DNA of 64,000 nucleotides from the NCBI RefSeq assembly GCF_001418005.1, contig NZ_LIOL01000004.1, positions 310,001-374,000 on the forward strand, given 5' to 3'. Of this stretch, positions 50,201 to 60,401 are shown one piece after another. The notes beneath the pieces are model-generated. The model worked only from the letters and a program-made list of their open reading frames with translations, ran no database searches and was not told the DNA's origin. A program made the position numbers and the translations under genes. Source of the DNA: Chelatococcus sambhunathii. GTDB taxonomy: Bacteria; Pseudomonadota; Alphaproteobacteria; Rhizobiales; Beijerinckiaceae. The stretch's first letter is position 1. Each line of letters begins with the position of its first letter.

Positions 50201-51442
50201 ATGCCCAGAATGCCGTTTTCTCGAATTTCCTTAGAAAAACATTCTCCGCTATTCATGCGCGCCGGTGGCTTTTTCCTCGGCACGGTCGCCATTCTCGCCG
50301 TCCAGCAGGCCCTGGCCATGGAGAGCGACGAGCATTTCATGCCTTTTCTTCTCGCTGCCGCCGTCCTCATCACGCTCGTCGCGGTCGGTTTCGCGCCGCG
50401 TCCACCACGTTCCCGCAGGCTGCTCGACGACAGCCTCGCGCGCCTCGCCGGGGGGCGGTTCGACGTCCTCGTGCCCCATACAGGTGACGATGGCCCCACG
50501 GGCGAGACGGCGCGCGCGGTCGAGGAACTGCGCCGGCGGCTCATCATCGCCCGCGAGCAGGAGGGCGAACTGTCGGCCGTGCGGCGCGAGCTCCACTCGC
50601 TGCGCGATGACCGCAACCGTGCCCGGGAGGCAAACCGCGCGCAACTTGCCGAGACGGTCGGCCTCATCAACGGCCGCGTGAGCCAACTCGGCACGGAGCT
50701 CGAGACACTGCGACACCAGCTCGCAATGTCGTTCGAGGAAAATCGCCGTCTACCGCGCCGGCCATCAAACGGCGGTGTCCAGACGGCTGCGGCCGCCGCC
50801 GTCGAGCTGACGAGTTCAATCTCGGAGATCGGCCGGCAGTTGCAGCAGGGCTCCGGCATCGCCGCGCGGGCGGTGCGCGAGGTGCGGGCGACGAGCGATC
50901 TCGTCAAGGCGCTCGACAAGTCGAGTGCCAAGATCGGCGAGGTCATCACCCTCATCACCGCCATTGCGGAACAGACGAACCTCCTCGCACTCAATGCTAC
51001 CATCGAGGCGGCCCGCGCGGGCGAGGCCGGCCGGGGCTTCGCCGTCGTCGCCCAGGAGGTCAAGGCGCTCGCAAACCAGACCGCCCGCGCCACCGACGAG
51101 ATCCGCGGCCAGATCGCCGCCATGCAAACCGCGACGGCCCAGGCGGTCGAGGCCATCGAAACGATCTCGGGAACGATCACCTCCATCGACTCGATGACGA
51201 TGACGATTGCCGAGGCGGTGAACCAGCAGAGCAGCGCCACCCAGGAGATTGCCCGCTCCATCGAGGCGGTGGCGGCAGCCGGCCGGCGGGGAGAGCCTCA
51301 GGACGTGCCGACGCCCCCGGCCGACCGCGACCTCGCCGCCTGCATCGAACGGCTTGGCGACCTCATACGTGATCTCGGGGCCCAGGCGCAGGCCCTCGCG
51401 GGCGAGTCCGAGCCCGGCGAAAGGCCATTGCGCGTCGCCTGA
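50201..51442 (+). CDS. Methyl-accepting chemotaxis-like protein without periplasmic sensor domain
   Basis: A 413-residue protein with two close N-terminal membrane helices (about residues 19-37 and 46-64) and almost no periplasmic loop. A coiled-coil linker follows, then the MCP signalling domain with the hairpin-tip sequence [47 protein letters not shown]. It lacks an obvious ligand-binding domain, so it may sense membrane or cytoplasmic cues. No CheB/CheR pentapeptide tether ends the protein. It sits alone, with cheY and cheZ 2-7 kb upstream. A TTAACC hexamer is 47 bases before the ATG. Confidence 0.88.
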   Translation: MPRMPFSRISLEKHSPLFMRAGGFFLGTVAILAVQQALAMESDEHFMPFLLAAAVLITLVAVGFAPRPPRSRRLLDDSLARLAGGRFDVLVPHTGDDGPTGETARAVEELRRRLIIAREQEGELSAVRRELHSLRDDRNRAREANRAQLAETVGLINGRVSQLGTELETLRHQLAMSFEENRRLPRRPSNGGVQTAAAAAVELTSSISEIGRQLQQGSGIAARAVREVRATSDLVKALDKSSAKIGEVITLITAIAEQTNLLALNATIEAARAGEAGRGFAVVAQEVKALANQTARATDEIRGQIAAMQTATAQAVEAIETISGTITSIDSMTMTIAEAVNQQSSATQEIARSIEAVAAAGRRGEPQDVPTPPADRDLAACIERLGDLIRDLGAQAQALAGESEPGERPLRVA

Positions 51443-51470
51443 CGCCCGGCCTCGTGGCAGCAGCGACGGG

Positions 51471-51506
51471 CCGGCTTGTGCCGGCGGCGGTTTTGTTCGA
51501 AAACCG
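51471..51506 (+). terminator. Possible terminator after the chemoreceptor gene
   Basis: GCCGGC-TTGT-GCCGGC (51471-51486) is followed by GGTTTT-N5-AAAACC (about 51490-51506), two adjacent short hairpins with a T-run, 30 bases past the stop. The stems are only 6 bp each. Confidence 0.4.
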
Positions 51507-51716
51507 GTGGCCTCTTTGTGGAAAGATGCGTAGAAGACGGCCATGACCGAGCCTCGATTCAAGCTGCGAATTAACGGCCCGGCCTTCGCCTGAGGCACCC
51601 GAGAGCGGGTACCCGCGAAGGTCCGGGGTCACGCGGGCCCATTCGGGCCCCTCAACCGCTTGCCGCAACATCCCGGGCGCCGCATGCGCGCTGCGCCTAC
51701 CCGAACCGGCCGATCC

Positions 51717-54683
51717 ATGAACGCTCCCTCTCCCCCTGCTCGCGACTATTCCGAAACGCTGTTCCTGCCGCAGACATCGTTCCCAATGCGCGCCGGACTG
51801 CCCGAACGCGAGCCCGATATTCTCGCCCACTGGCAGCGTGTAGGCCTCTACGCCGCCCTGCGCGAGGCCGGCAAGGGCCGCCCGCGCTTCGTGCTGCACG
51901 ACGGCCCGCCTTACGCCAATGGCCACATCCACATCGGCCACGCGCTCAACAAGGTGCTGAAGGACCTCGTCGTCCGCTCGCAGACCATGCTGGGCCACGA
52001 CGCCAACTACGTGCCCGGCTGGGACTGCCACGGCTTGCCGATCGAATGGAAGATCGAGGAGGAGTACCGCGCCAAGGGCCGCAACAAGGACGAGGTGCCG
52101 GTCGTCGAATTCCGCCGCGAGTGCCGCGCCTTCGCGCAGAAGTGGATCGACGTGCAGCGCGAGGAGTTCAAGCGCCTCGGCATCGAGGGCGACTGGGCGC
52201 ATCCCTATCTCACCATGGCCTATCCGGCCGAGGCGCAGATCGCCCGCGAACTGATGAAGTTCGCGGCGAGCGGCCAGCTCTATCGCGGCTCCAAGCCCGT
52301 CATGTGGTCGATCGTCGAGCGCACGGCGCTCGCCGAGGCGGAGGTGGAGTATCAGGAGCACACCTCGCCGACCATCTACGTCAAGTTCCCGGTCAAGGCT
52401 CGCTCGGGCACGCCACTCGACGGCGCCTCCGTCATCATCTGGACGACGACGCCCTGGACCATCCCGGGCAACCGCGCCATCGCCTATGCCGACGACATCG
52501 CCTACGGCCTCTACGAGGTCAGCGACGCTCCGGCCGGCAACTGGGCGGTGAAGGGCGAGCGCTACGTGCTCGCCGACAAGCTCGCCGACGAGGTCATGAA
52601 GGCAGCGCGCGTCGAGCGCTGGCACCGCATCGCCGCCGTCGCGCCAAAGGACCTTGCCGGCCTCCTGTGCGCCCATCCGCTCGCCGGCCAGGGCTATGAC
52701 TTCGGCGTGCCGCTCCTTGCCGGCGACTTCGTGACCGACGACGCCGGCACGGGCTTCGTGCACACCGCACCCGGGCACGGCGCCGACGACTACAACCTTT
52801 GGGCGACGCACAAGGCCGCCTTCGCCGCCGCCGGCACGCCGGACGTGCCGCACACGGTCGGGCCCGACGGAGCCTATTATCCGCACGTGCCGCTCTTTGC
52901 CGGCGCCCGGGTGCTCGATGACAAGGGCCGCGAGGGCGATGCCAACGAGCGCGTCATCAAGGCCCTGATCGAGACCGGCAAGCTCGCCGCGCGAGGCCGT
53001 CTCAAGCACCAGTACCCGCATTCCTGGCGCTCCAAGGCGCCGCTCATCTTCCGCAACACGCCGCAGTGGTTCATCGCCATGGACAAGCCGCTCGACGGGC
53101 CGGGCGATACGCTGCGCGCGCGGGCGCTGAAGGCCATCGCCGCCACGCAGTGGGTGCCACAGGCGGGCGAGAACCGCATCAACGGCATGATCGAGAATCG
53201 CCCGGACTGGGTCATCTCGCGCCAGCGCGCCTGGGGTGTACCGATCACGGTCTTCGTGCGAGAGGATGACAGCGGCAACGTTGTCGAACTCGCCCCCGGT
53301 CCCGGTTTCGCCGCGAGCGAGGAACTGTCCGCCCGCATCGCCGCCGCCTTCGAGGCGGAGGGGGCGGATGCCTGGTTCAGCGCCGACCCGCGCCGCTTCC
53401 TGGACGGCCTCGTCGACGATCCATCCGCCTGGACGCCGGTGATGGACATCCTCGACGTGTGGTTCGATTCCGGCTCCACCCATGCCTTTACGCTCGAGGT
53501 GCGGCCGGACCTCAAAACCAGGCGCCGCGTCGACGGCGGGCACGGCCGGGTGATGTATCTCGAGGGCTCGGACCAGCATCGTGGCTGGTTCCACTCCTCG
53601 CTGCTCGAGAGCTGCGGCACGCGCGGGCGCGCGCCATACGACGTCGTCGTCACGCACGGCTTCACGCTCGACGAGCAGGGCCGCAAGATGTCGAAGTCGC
53701 TCGGCAACACGGTCGCCCCGCAGGACGTCATCAAACAGTTTGGCGCCGACATCCTGCGCCTGTGGACAGCCTCGGTCGACTATTGGGACGACCAGCGCAT
53801 CGGCCCGGAGATCCTGAAGAGCGTCGTCGACCAGTACCGCAAGCTGCGCAACACCATTCGCTGGATGCTCGGCACGCTGCACCATTTCGACGCGCGCGAG
53901 CTCGTGACGACGAACCGCATGCCGGAGCTGGAGCGACTGATGCTGCACCGGCTCTGCGAGCTCGACGGCGAGGTGCGCAAGGCCTATGCCGCCTACGACT
54001 ACAAGCGCGTCGTCGCCCTGCTCGCGGCCTTCATGACGTCGGATCTGTCCGCCTTCTATTTCGACGTGCGCAAGGACGCGCTCTATTGCGACCCGGCGTC
54101 GAGCCTGACGCGCCGCAGCGCGCTGACGGTCATCGACCAGCTCTTCCGCTGCGTCGTGACGTGGCTTGCGCCGGTCCTCGTCTTCACCGCGGAGGAGGCC
54201 TGGCTCGCCCGCTTCGGCAGCGATGCGGGCTCGGTGCATCTGGAGCAGTTCCCGATCATCCCGCCCGAATGGCGCGACGACGAGCTCGCAAGCCGCTGGG
54301 CGAGGATCCGGCGCGTGCGCCGCGTCGTCACCGGCGCGCTCGAGATCGAGCGGGCCCAGAAGCGCATCGGCTCGAGCCTCGAGGCGGCGCCCGTCGTGCA
54401 TGTGACGGACCCCGAGCTGCGCCGGCTTCTGGGCGATGTCGACTTCGCCGAAATCTGCATCACATCCGCCATCACCGTTACGGACGGCGAGGGTCCGGCG
54501 GAGGCCTTCCGGCTGGACGACGTACCCGGCGCCGCCGTGGTGCCGGCAAAGGCGCAGGGGCGCAAGTGCGCCCGCTCGTGGAAGATCTCGCCCGACGTCG
54601 GCAAGGATGCCGACTATCCGGACGTGACGCCGCGCGATGCCGCGGCGCTGCGCGAGTGGGATGCCCGTCACAAGGCCGCCTGA
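51717..54683 (+). CDS. ileS: Isoleucine-tRNA ligase
   Basis: A 988-residue class I synthetase. HIGH motif is [12 protein letters not shown], the editing domain follows ([16 protein letters not shown]), KMSKS is [17 protein letters not shown], and the tRNA anticodon domain is at the C-terminus. The C-terminus has [19 protein letters not shown] but lacks the paired cysteines of the zinc knuckle seen in E. coli IleRS, a feature common in this order. ATG at 51717. lspA follows 3 bases after the stop. Confidence 0.96.
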   Translation: MNAPSPPARDYSETLFLPQTSFPMRAGLPEREPDILAHWQRVGLYAALREAGKGRPRFVLHDGPPYANGHIHIGHALNKVLKDLVVRSQTMLGHDANYVPGWDCHGLPIEWKIEEEYRAKGRNKDEVPVVEFRRECRAFAQKWIDVQREEFKRLGIEGDWAHPYLTMAYPAEAQIARELMKFAASGQLYRGSKPVMWSIVERTALAEAEVEYQEHTSPTIYVKFPVKARSGTPLDGASVIIWTTTPWTIPGNRAIAYADDIAYGLYEVSDAPAGNWAVKGERYVLADKLADEVMKAARVERWHRIAAVAPKDLAGLLCAHPLAGQGYDFGVPLLAGDFVTDDAGTGFVHTAPGHGADDYNLWATHKAAFAAAGTPDVPHTVGPDGAYYPHVPLFAGARVLDDKGREGDANERVIKALIETGKLAARGRLKHQYPHSWRSKAPLIFRNTPQWFIAMDKPLDGPGDTLRARALKAIAATQWVPQAGENRINGMIENRPDWVISRQRAWGVPITVFVREDDSGNVVELAPGPGFAASEELSARIAAAFEAEGADAWFSADPRRFLDGLVDDPSAWTPVMDILDVWFDSGSTHAFTLEVRPDLKTRRRVDGGHGRVMYLEGSDQHRGWFHSSLLESCGTRGRAPYDVVVTHGFTLDEQGRKMSKSLGNTVAPQDVIKQFGADILRLWTASVDYWDDQRIGPEILKSVVDQYRKLRNTIRWMLGTLHHFDARELVTTNRMPELERLMLHRLCELDGEVRKAYAAYDYKRVVALLAAFMTSDLSAFYFDVRKDALYCDPASSLTRRSALTVIDQLFRCVVTWLAPVLVFTAEEAWLARFGSDAGSVHLEQFPIIPPEWRDDELASRWARIRRVRRVVTGALEIERAQKRIGSSLEAAPVVHVTDPELRRLLGDVDFAEICITSAITVTDGEGPAEAFRLDDVPGAAVVPAKAQGRKCARSWKISPDVGKDADYPDVTPRDAAALREWDARHKAA

Positions 54684-54686
54684 CGC

Positions 54687-55181
54687 ATGACGCACACCCG
54701 GTCCGGCTTCCTCATCGCGCTCATCACGCTGGCGCTCGATCAGGCGACGAAACTCTGGCTCTATTTCGTCGCCGAGATCACGACCTGGACCGAGCCGGTC
54801 GTGCTCGCGCCCTTCGTGTCGCTGACGCTGGTCTGGAACCGGGGCATCTCCTATGGCCTCTTCCAGCAGTCGAGCGAGGCCGGCCGTTGGGCGCTGATCG
54901 TCCTGTCCTTCGCGGCGGCGGTCGGCCTGTCGGTCTGGCTGACGCGCGGCGTACACCGGGCGATAGCGGTCGGGCTCGGCCTCCTCATCGGCGGAGCGGT
55001 CGGCAATGCCATCGACCGGTTGATCTATGGCGCGGTGCTCGACTTCGTGCATCTGCACGCGGGCTCCTTCAGCTGGTATGTGTTCAATGTCGCCGATGCG
55101 GCGATCGTTGCGGGCGTGGTGCTCCTTCTGTATGACTCCTTCTTCCTCGAGCGCAGGCGCTCGGCCGCGCCGCGCGGCTGA
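54687..55181 (+). CDS. lspA: Lipoprotein signal peptidase
   Basis: A 164-residue inner-membrane aspartyl protease (signal peptidase II) with four hydrophobic segments. The catalytic Asp residues lie in GNAIDRLIYGAVLDFV and WYVFNVADAAIV; VWNRGISYGLF is the conserved NxGxxFG-type region. It is co-transcribed with ileS, as in many bacteria. Confidence 0.96.
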   Translation: MTHTRSGFLIALITLALDQATKLWLYFVAEITTWTEPVVLAPFVSLTLVWNRGISYGLFQQSSEAGRWALIVLSFAAAVGLSVWLTRGVHRAIAVGLGLLIGGAVGNAIDRLIYGAVLDFVHLHAGSFSWYVFNVADAAIVAGVVLLLYDSFFLERRRSAAPRG

Positions 55182-55284
55182 CGGCCCGCCTCGCGCCGGC
55201 GCTGCGCCTCACTATCGCCGCACCGGTCGCAGAAACGTGGCGTACCGGCACGAGAACGCCGGTTGTTGTTGATGGGATAGGATC

Positions 55285-56004
55285 ATGACGCGAAACGACG
55301 TGACGTCCGGCCTCGCCAAGCCCGGCCTCATGAAGGCGGGGCTCCTGGCCGCCATCGCCGCATTCGCGTTTGCCCTTGCCCACCCGGGGCCGGCGCAGGC
55401 GCAGGACGAGAGCGGCGTTTTCATGAAGAACCTGCTCGGCTCGCTCGGCATCATCGAAGGCGAAAAAGACGCGATCATCTATCGCGAGCGTGCGCCCCTC
55501 GTCGTGCCGCCGTCGACGAATGTGCTGCCGCCGCCGCGCGATGGCGAGCGGCTGACGGCCAATCCCGCCTGGCCAAAGGATCCCGACGTCACCAAGGCAC
55601 GGGAAGCCGCTGCTGCGGCGCGCCGGCCGGTGCCTGTGCGCAATGACCAGATGGTGTCGCAGGGCGGCCGAATGTCGAGCCAGGAGTTGCTCGCCGTCCG
55701 TGGCACGGGTGCGAACAGCGCGCCGCAGCCGATTGCAAATCCGTGCTACGGTGACAACTGCCGCGAGACGCACTGGGTCAATCCGAACCAGCTGCGCTAC
55801 TCCAACGGCCGCAATCCCGACGCGCCGCCGATCGCCTACGGCCAGGAGCCGCAGCGCCAGGCGCTGACGGAGCCGCCGGCCGGATACCGCCTGCCCTCGC
55901 CCGAGGCCCCCATCGGCAAGGGCCAGCGCGCCCCCGCCACCTCCGCGCCCGAGGACGGCGATCCGCGCGGCTTCATCAATCAGGAAGCGCGCCGCAACCG
56001 GTGA
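55285..56004 (+). CDS. Exported proline-rich protein of unknown function
   Basis: A 239-residue protein with a signal peptide ending PAQAQ. After a short stretch (ESGVFMKNLLGSLGIIEGE) comes RAPLVVPPSTNVLPPPRDGERL, which loosely recalls the DUF3035/BamF lipoproteins, but there is no lipobox. A pair of cysteines lies in NPCYGDNCRETHW. The rest is low complexity. Its place between lspA and the M16 genes is conserved in the order, so an envelope role is likely; the function is unknown. Confidence 0.7.
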   Translation: MTRNDVTSGLAKPGLMKAGLLAAIAAFAFALAHPGPAQAQDESGVFMKNLLGSLGIIEGEKDAIIYRERAPLVVPPSTNVLPPPRDGERLTANPAWPKDPDVTKAREAAAAARRPVPVRNDQMVSQGGRMSSQELLAVRGTGANSAPQPIANPCYGDNCRETHWVNPNQLRYSNGRNPDAPPIAYGQEPQRQALTEPPAGYRLPSPEAPIGKGQRAPATSAPEDGDPRGFINQEARRNR

Positions 56005-56161
56005 CAAGCGCGCGCCTGCAACCCATGTCCCAGGGCGTAGGCCGCGCACGGCCGGCCCCCGGATCGTCCGGCACAGGGCTTGCCGCGCCGGCTGTTGTAT
56101 GCAGCCGGCGCGCCGCTTTCCAGCGGCCCATCCGTCCCAGGCGCTCCGACCGGAAAACACC

Positions 56162-57490
56162 ATGACAGACACCCCTCCCGCCGACCTCACGCCCACCGCG
56201 ACCCGGCATCAGGTGCCGGAGGGCGCAGCCGCGCAGACCCACACCTTCCGCCTCGACAATGGGCTCGACGTTGTCGTCATTCCGGATCGGCGGGTGCCTG
56301 TCGTCACCCACATGGTCTGGTATCGCAACGGCTCTGCGGATGACCCGGCCGGCAAGTCCGGCATCGCCCACTTCCTCGAGCATCTGATGTTCAAGGGAAC
56401 GGCGAAACATCCCGCCGGGGAGTTCTCCAAGGTCGTCGCCGCCCTCGGCGGGCAGGAAAACGCTTTCACCTCCTACGACTACACGGCCTATTTCCAGCGC
56501 GTTGCCAAGGAGCACCTCGGCACGATGATGGAATTCGAGGCCGATCGCATGACCGGCCTCGTGCTCAGCGACGATGTCGTCGATCCCGAGCGCGATGTGG
56601 TGCTGGAGGAACGGCGCATGCGCGTCGAGACCGACCCCTCCGCTCAGCTCGGCGAGGCGATGGAGGCGGCGCTCTACGTGCACCACCCGTACGGCACGCC
56701 CATCATCGGCTGGATGCACGAGATCGAGAATCTCAGCCGCGCCGATGCGCTCGCCTATTACGAGCGTTTCTACACACCAGAGAATGCCATCCTTGTCGTC
56801 GCTGGCGATGTCGAGGCGCAGGAGGTACGCGCACTCGCCGAGAAGACCTACGGCAAGGTCAAGCCGCGCGGCACGCGGCCCCAGCGGCAGCGTCCGCGCG
56901 AGCCGGAACCGCGGGCCCTGCGCAAGGTGACTGTGGCCGATCCCAAGGTCGAACAGCCCTACGTGCAGCGCGCCTATCTCGTGCCGTCCGCCCGCACGCA
57001 GACGGGCAGCGAGGCCTATGCGCTCGACGTGCTCGCCGAGATCCTCGGCGGCGGCGCGACATCGGTGCTCTACCGCGAACTCGTGATGAAGCGCGACATC
57101 GCGGTGTCCGCCGGCGCCTACTACCTGTCCGGGATGCTGGATGACAGCCGCTTCCTCGTCTATGCGGTGCCCAAGCCCGATATCTCCCTCGATAGGCTGG
57201 ACGAGGCGCTCGATGGCGTCCTCGCCGATTTTCTTGCCCGCGGCGTCGAGCCGGCGGAGCTCGCGAGTGCCAAGACCCGCCTCATCGCCGAGATGGTCTA
57301 TGCCGCTGACAACCAGGCCCATCTCGCCCGCATCTACGGGGCGGCGCTCGCCGTCGGCGAAACGGTGGAGGAGGTCGATGCCTGGCCCGCCCGCATCGAG
57401 GCCGTGACGGCCGAGGAGGTCGTGGACGCGGCCCGCAAATTCCTCATCGCGCGCCGTGCCGTCATCGGCCATCTCGCTCACGCCGATTGA
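56162..57490 (+). CDS. M16-family zinc peptidase, catalytic subunit
   Basis: A 442-residue pitrilysin-family peptidase. The inverted zinc motif HFLEH is in GIAHFLEHLMFKGT, with the downstream Glu in DVVLEERRMRVE. It is followed by a second M16 gene without the zinc motif; such pairs form a heterodimer in which this half is catalytic. The ATG at 56162 has GGAAAA upstream; an earlier in-frame ATG-like start at 56099 is less likely. No signal peptide is convincing with this start. Confidence 0.93.
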   Translation: MTDTPPADLTPTATRHQVPEGAAAQTHTFRLDNGLDVVVIPDRRVPVVTHMVWYRNGSADDPAGKSGIAHFLEHLMFKGTAKHPAGEFSKVVAALGGQENAFTSYDYTAYFQRVAKEHLGTMMEFEADRMTGLVLSDDVVDPERDVVLEERRMRVETDPSAQLGEAMEAALYVHHPYGTPIIGWMHEIENLSRADALAYYERFYTPENAILVVAGDVEAQEVRALAEKTYGKVKPRGTRPQRQRPREPEPRALRKVTVADPKVEQPYVQRAYLVPSARTQTGSEAYALDVLAEILGGGATSVLYRELVMKRDIAVSAGAYYLSGMLDDSRFLVYAVPKPDISLDRLDEALDGVLADFLARGVEPAELASAKTRLIAEMVYAADNQAHLARIYGAALAVGETVEEVDAWPARIEAVTAEEVVDAARKFLIARRAVIGHLAHAD

Positions 57491-57528
57491 TTCGTCGTCC
57501 ACCGACCCCTGTTTCGACTGGATCCGCC

Positions 57529-58821
57529 ATGACAACGAGTGCCGTCACGACGATCGCCGAGAAGTCTTCCCGGGCGACGCATCGGGTGCAGCGCGTCGTA
57601 TCCCCCGGCGGGATCGAGGCCTGGCTGGTCGAGGAGCATGCCGTGCCCCTGGTGGCGCTTGAGTTCGCCTTTCTCGGCGGCACCGCCCAGGATGGCGCAG
57701 GCAAGGGCGGCACGGCGACGATGCTCGCCGGCCTGCTTGACGAGGGCGCCGGCCCGCACGATTCCGCCGCCTTCCAGCAGATGCTCGCGGACCGGGCCAT
57801 CGAGCTGCGTTTCTACGCCGACCGGGACACCCTGCGCGGCTCGCTGAAAACCCTGCGCCGCAATGCGGACGAGGCCTTCGACCTGCTCAGGCTCGCCGTC
57901 TGCGAGCCGCGCTTCGACACCGATGCCATCGCCCGCGTCAGGGCGCAGGTGGAGGCAGGCCTGCGCCATGTCCTGAAGGATCCCGATGCCATCTCGCAGG
58001 AGCAGTTCTTCCGCCACGCCTTCCCGGACCATCCCTACGGGCGCCCGCCCCAGGGCACGCTCGCGGAGGTGCCAGCGATCACGCGCGACGATGTCACGGC
58101 CATGCGCGACGCTACCATGGCGCGGTCCAACCTCTTCGTCACGGCCGTGGGTGCCATTGATGCGCAGACGCTTGCCGCGCGGCTCGACGACGTCTTCGGC
58201 ACCTTGCCCGCGACCGCCGGGGTCATGCCGCCGGCGGACATGCCGCCGGCAACGGCGGCTGCGCCCGTCGTCGTCGACCTCGACGTACCGCAGTCGGTGA
58301 TCCGGTTCGGCGGGCCGGGTGTTGCACGCCGCGATGCGGATTATCTGCCCGCCTATGTCCTAAACCACATCCTGGGCGGCGGTGCCTTCACCTCGCGTCT
58401 CTTTCAGGAGGTGCGCGAGAAGCGCGGCCTCGCCTATGGCGTCCACACGGCCTTGCTGCCGCTGCGCAACAGCGCCCTCTTCACCGGCTCGACGGCGACC
58501 AAGAACGAGCGCGCCGCCGAATCGCTGTCCGTGATCCGCGCCGAGATCGCGGACCTCCTTGCCAAGGGGCCGGGTGAAGACGAGCTCGAAAAGGCGAGGC
58601 AGTTCCTCATCGGCTCCTATGCACTGCACTTCGACACCTCGACGAAGATCGCGCGGCAATTGCTGCAGATCGCTATCGACAGCCTCGGCATCGACTATAT
58701 CGACCGGCGCAATGCCCTCGTTGCAGCCGTCACCATGGCCGACGTGCGCCGCGCGGCGGAGCGCCTGTTTGCGGGCGGCGAGATGCTTGTGGTCGCCGTG
58801 GGCCGGCCCGAAGGGCTGTAG
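57529..58821 (+). CDS. M16-family peptidase, non-catalytic (R/Y) subunit
   Basis: A 430-residue M16 homologue without HxxEH; the equivalent site reads GGTATMLAGLLDEG. It has the arginine-tyrosine pair in VREKRGLAYGVHT, which in heterodimeric M16B peptidases helps bind substrate in the partner's active site. The gene is 38 bases after its partner. Substrates of such envelope peptidases are largely unknown. Confidence 0.92.
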   Translation: MTTSAVTTIAEKSSRATHRVQRVVSPGGIEAWLVEEHAVPLVALEFAFLGGTAQDGAGKGGTATMLAGLLDEGAGPHDSAAFQQMLADRAIELRFYADRDTLRGSLKTLRRNADEAFDLLRLAVCEPRFDTDAIARVRAQVEAGLRHVLKDPDAISQEQFFRHAFPDHPYGRPPQGTLAEVPAITRDDVTAMRDATMARSNLFVTAVGAIDAQTLAARLDDVFGTLPATAGVMPPADMPPATAAAPVVVDLDVPQSVIRFGGPGVARRDADYLPAYVLNHILGGGAFTSRLFQEVREKRGLAYGVHTALLPLRNSALFTGSTATKNERAAESLSVIRAEIADLLAKGPGEDELEKARQFLIGSYALHFDTSTKIARQLLQIAIDSLGIDYIDRRNALVAAVTMADVRRAAERLFAGGEMLVVAVGRPEGL

Positions 58822-58938
58822 AGGGCGTTGCCCTTTCGAGGGGGCGCCCTTGCCCCGGTCTGCCGCGCAAGGGTGCCGAGCACCGGTAGCCCGACGCAGC
58901 CGGGCACATTATGGTCGCCTTCATGCCTGATGAGTCTC

Positions 58939-58959
58939 GCCGGGCGCCCAACGCCCGGC
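58939..58959. terminator. Short GC-rich hairpin after the M16 pair
   Basis: GCCGGGCG-N5-CGCCCGGC, perfect 8-bp stem, between the M16 operon and pgi. There is no T-run, so it is only a candidate terminator. Confidence 0.35.
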
Positions 58960-58996
58960 CGACCCGTCCCAAGAGCCGTGTCATGAGAGGCCTTCG

Positions 58997-60322
58997 ATGA
59001 CCTTCACCCAGTCGATCGATCTTGCCCGCGCCACCACCGTCGGCGGCAACGGCCTGCCGGATACAGCCATCGATGCGGCACTCGCCGCCGTCGAGACCGC
59101 CGCTGGCCGGCTCGCCAGCGAGTACCGGGCAGGTACGCTGCCGCTCCTTTCCGTACCCGGTGAGACCGGAGACCTCGCGGCCATCCGCCAAGCCGGCGCG
59201 CGCCTCGCGGATGGGGCGAGCGACGTCGTCATCCTGGGCACCGGTGGCTCGAGTCTCGGCGGGCAGACGCTCGCCCAGCTCGCCGATTATGCCGTGCCGG
59301 GCCTCGGCCGCTTTGCCGACAAGCCACGCATCCACTTCCTCGACAATCTCGATCCGCTCACCTTCGGCAGCCTCTTGGAGCGCCTGCCGCTCGCGACGAC
59401 GCGCTTTGCCGCCGTCTCGAAGTCCGGCGGCACGGGCGAGACGCTGCTGCAGACCATGGCCGTGCTCTCGGCGCTCGACCGCGAGGGGTTGCGCTCGCGG
59501 GCCGGATCGCTGTTCGTCGGCCTGTCGGAGCCGCAGGTCGACGGCGGCAAGCGCAATGCCCTGCGCGCCCTGCTGGAGCCGGAGGGCGCGCCCTTCCTCG
59601 ACCATCACACCGGCGTCGGCGGGCGCTATTCGGTGCTGACCAACGTCGGCCTCCTGCCGGCGGCGACCCTCGGCCTCGATATCGCCGCGATCCGCGCGGG
59701 CGCGGCCGAGGTGGTGGCGCCCTTCATCTCGGGCGGGGACGTGCGCGAGGCGCCGAGCGCCATCGGCGCGGCGCTCAACGTGGCGGCGACGCTCGAGGGC
59801 AAGGCCATCGCCGTCTTCATGGGCTATGCGGACCGGCTCGAGCGCTTCGCCCGCTGGTGGGTGCAGCTGTGGGCCGAGAGTCTCGGCAAGGACGGCAAGG
59901 GCACGCAGCCCGTCGCCGCGCTCGGGCCCGTCGACCAGCACAGCCAGCAGCAGCTCTATCTCGCCGGCCCCAAGGACAAGCTCTTCACCGTCGTCACTAC
60001 GGCCGCGCGCGGCCGTGGTCCGACAATCGACGCCGGGCTCGCGGAGCGGGCTGGCCAGGCCGATTTCGCCGGCAAGACCATCGGCGACCTTGTGGCGGCG
60101 CAGGGCATCGCCATGATAGACACCTTCGTGCGCAACGGCTGCCCCGTCCGCCACATCCATGTCGACCGCATCGACGAGCGCACCATGGGTGCGCTGCTCA
60201 TGCACTTCATGCTGGAGACGATCCTGACCGGCTTCGCGCTCGGCATCGACCCCTTCGACCAGCCGGCGGTGGAAGAGGCGAAAATCCTCGCCAAACGCTA
60301 CCTCGCCGAGGGACGCGGCTAG
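58997..60322 (+). CDS. pgi: Glucose-6-phosphate isomerase
   Basis: A 441-residue isomerase, shorter than the ~550-residue E. coli type. Sugar-phosphate binding parts are VILGTGGSSLGGQTLA and VSKSGGTGETLLQTM; the catalytic Glu/His region includes GGRYSVLTNVGLLPAA and GPVDQHSQQQLYLAGPKDK, and the late Lys lies in VEEAKILAKRYL. It interconverts glucose-6-P and fructose-6-P. GAGAGG precedes the ATG. Confidence 0.93.
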   Translation: MTFTQSIDLARATTVGGNGLPDTAIDAALAAVETAAGRLASEYRAGTLPLLSVPGETGDLAAIRQAGARLADGASDVVILGTGGSSLGGQTLAQLADYAVPGLGRFADKPRIHFLDNLDPLTFGSLLERLPLATTRFAAVSKSGGTGETLLQTMAVLSALDREGLRSRAGSLFVGLSEPQVDGGKRNALRALLEPEGAPFLDHHTGVGGRYSVLTNVGLLPAATLGLDIAAIRAGAAEVVAPFISGGDVREAPSAIGAALNVAATLEGKAIAVFMGYADRLERFARWWVQLWAESLGKDGKGTQPVAALGPVDQHSQQQLYLAGPKDKLFTVVTTAARGRGPTIDAGLAERAGQADFAGKTIGDLVAAQGIAMIDTFVRNGCPVRHIHVDRIDERTMGALLMHFMLETILTGFALGIDPFDQPAVEEAKILAKRYLAEGRG

Positions 60323-60401
60323 GGAGGGGCCCCTCCTCCCCACCAGGGGGAGGGGAGAACCGTGCCTTGTCGATGGACCAGAAGCGCAACGAAAGATCCC
60401 C

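Noticed and set aside
51363..55058. A 1231-residue open frame on the minus strand opposite ileS and lspA.
   Set aside because: It is antisense to well-supported genes, is His/Arg/Asp-rich without domains, and is typical of high-GC third-position bias.
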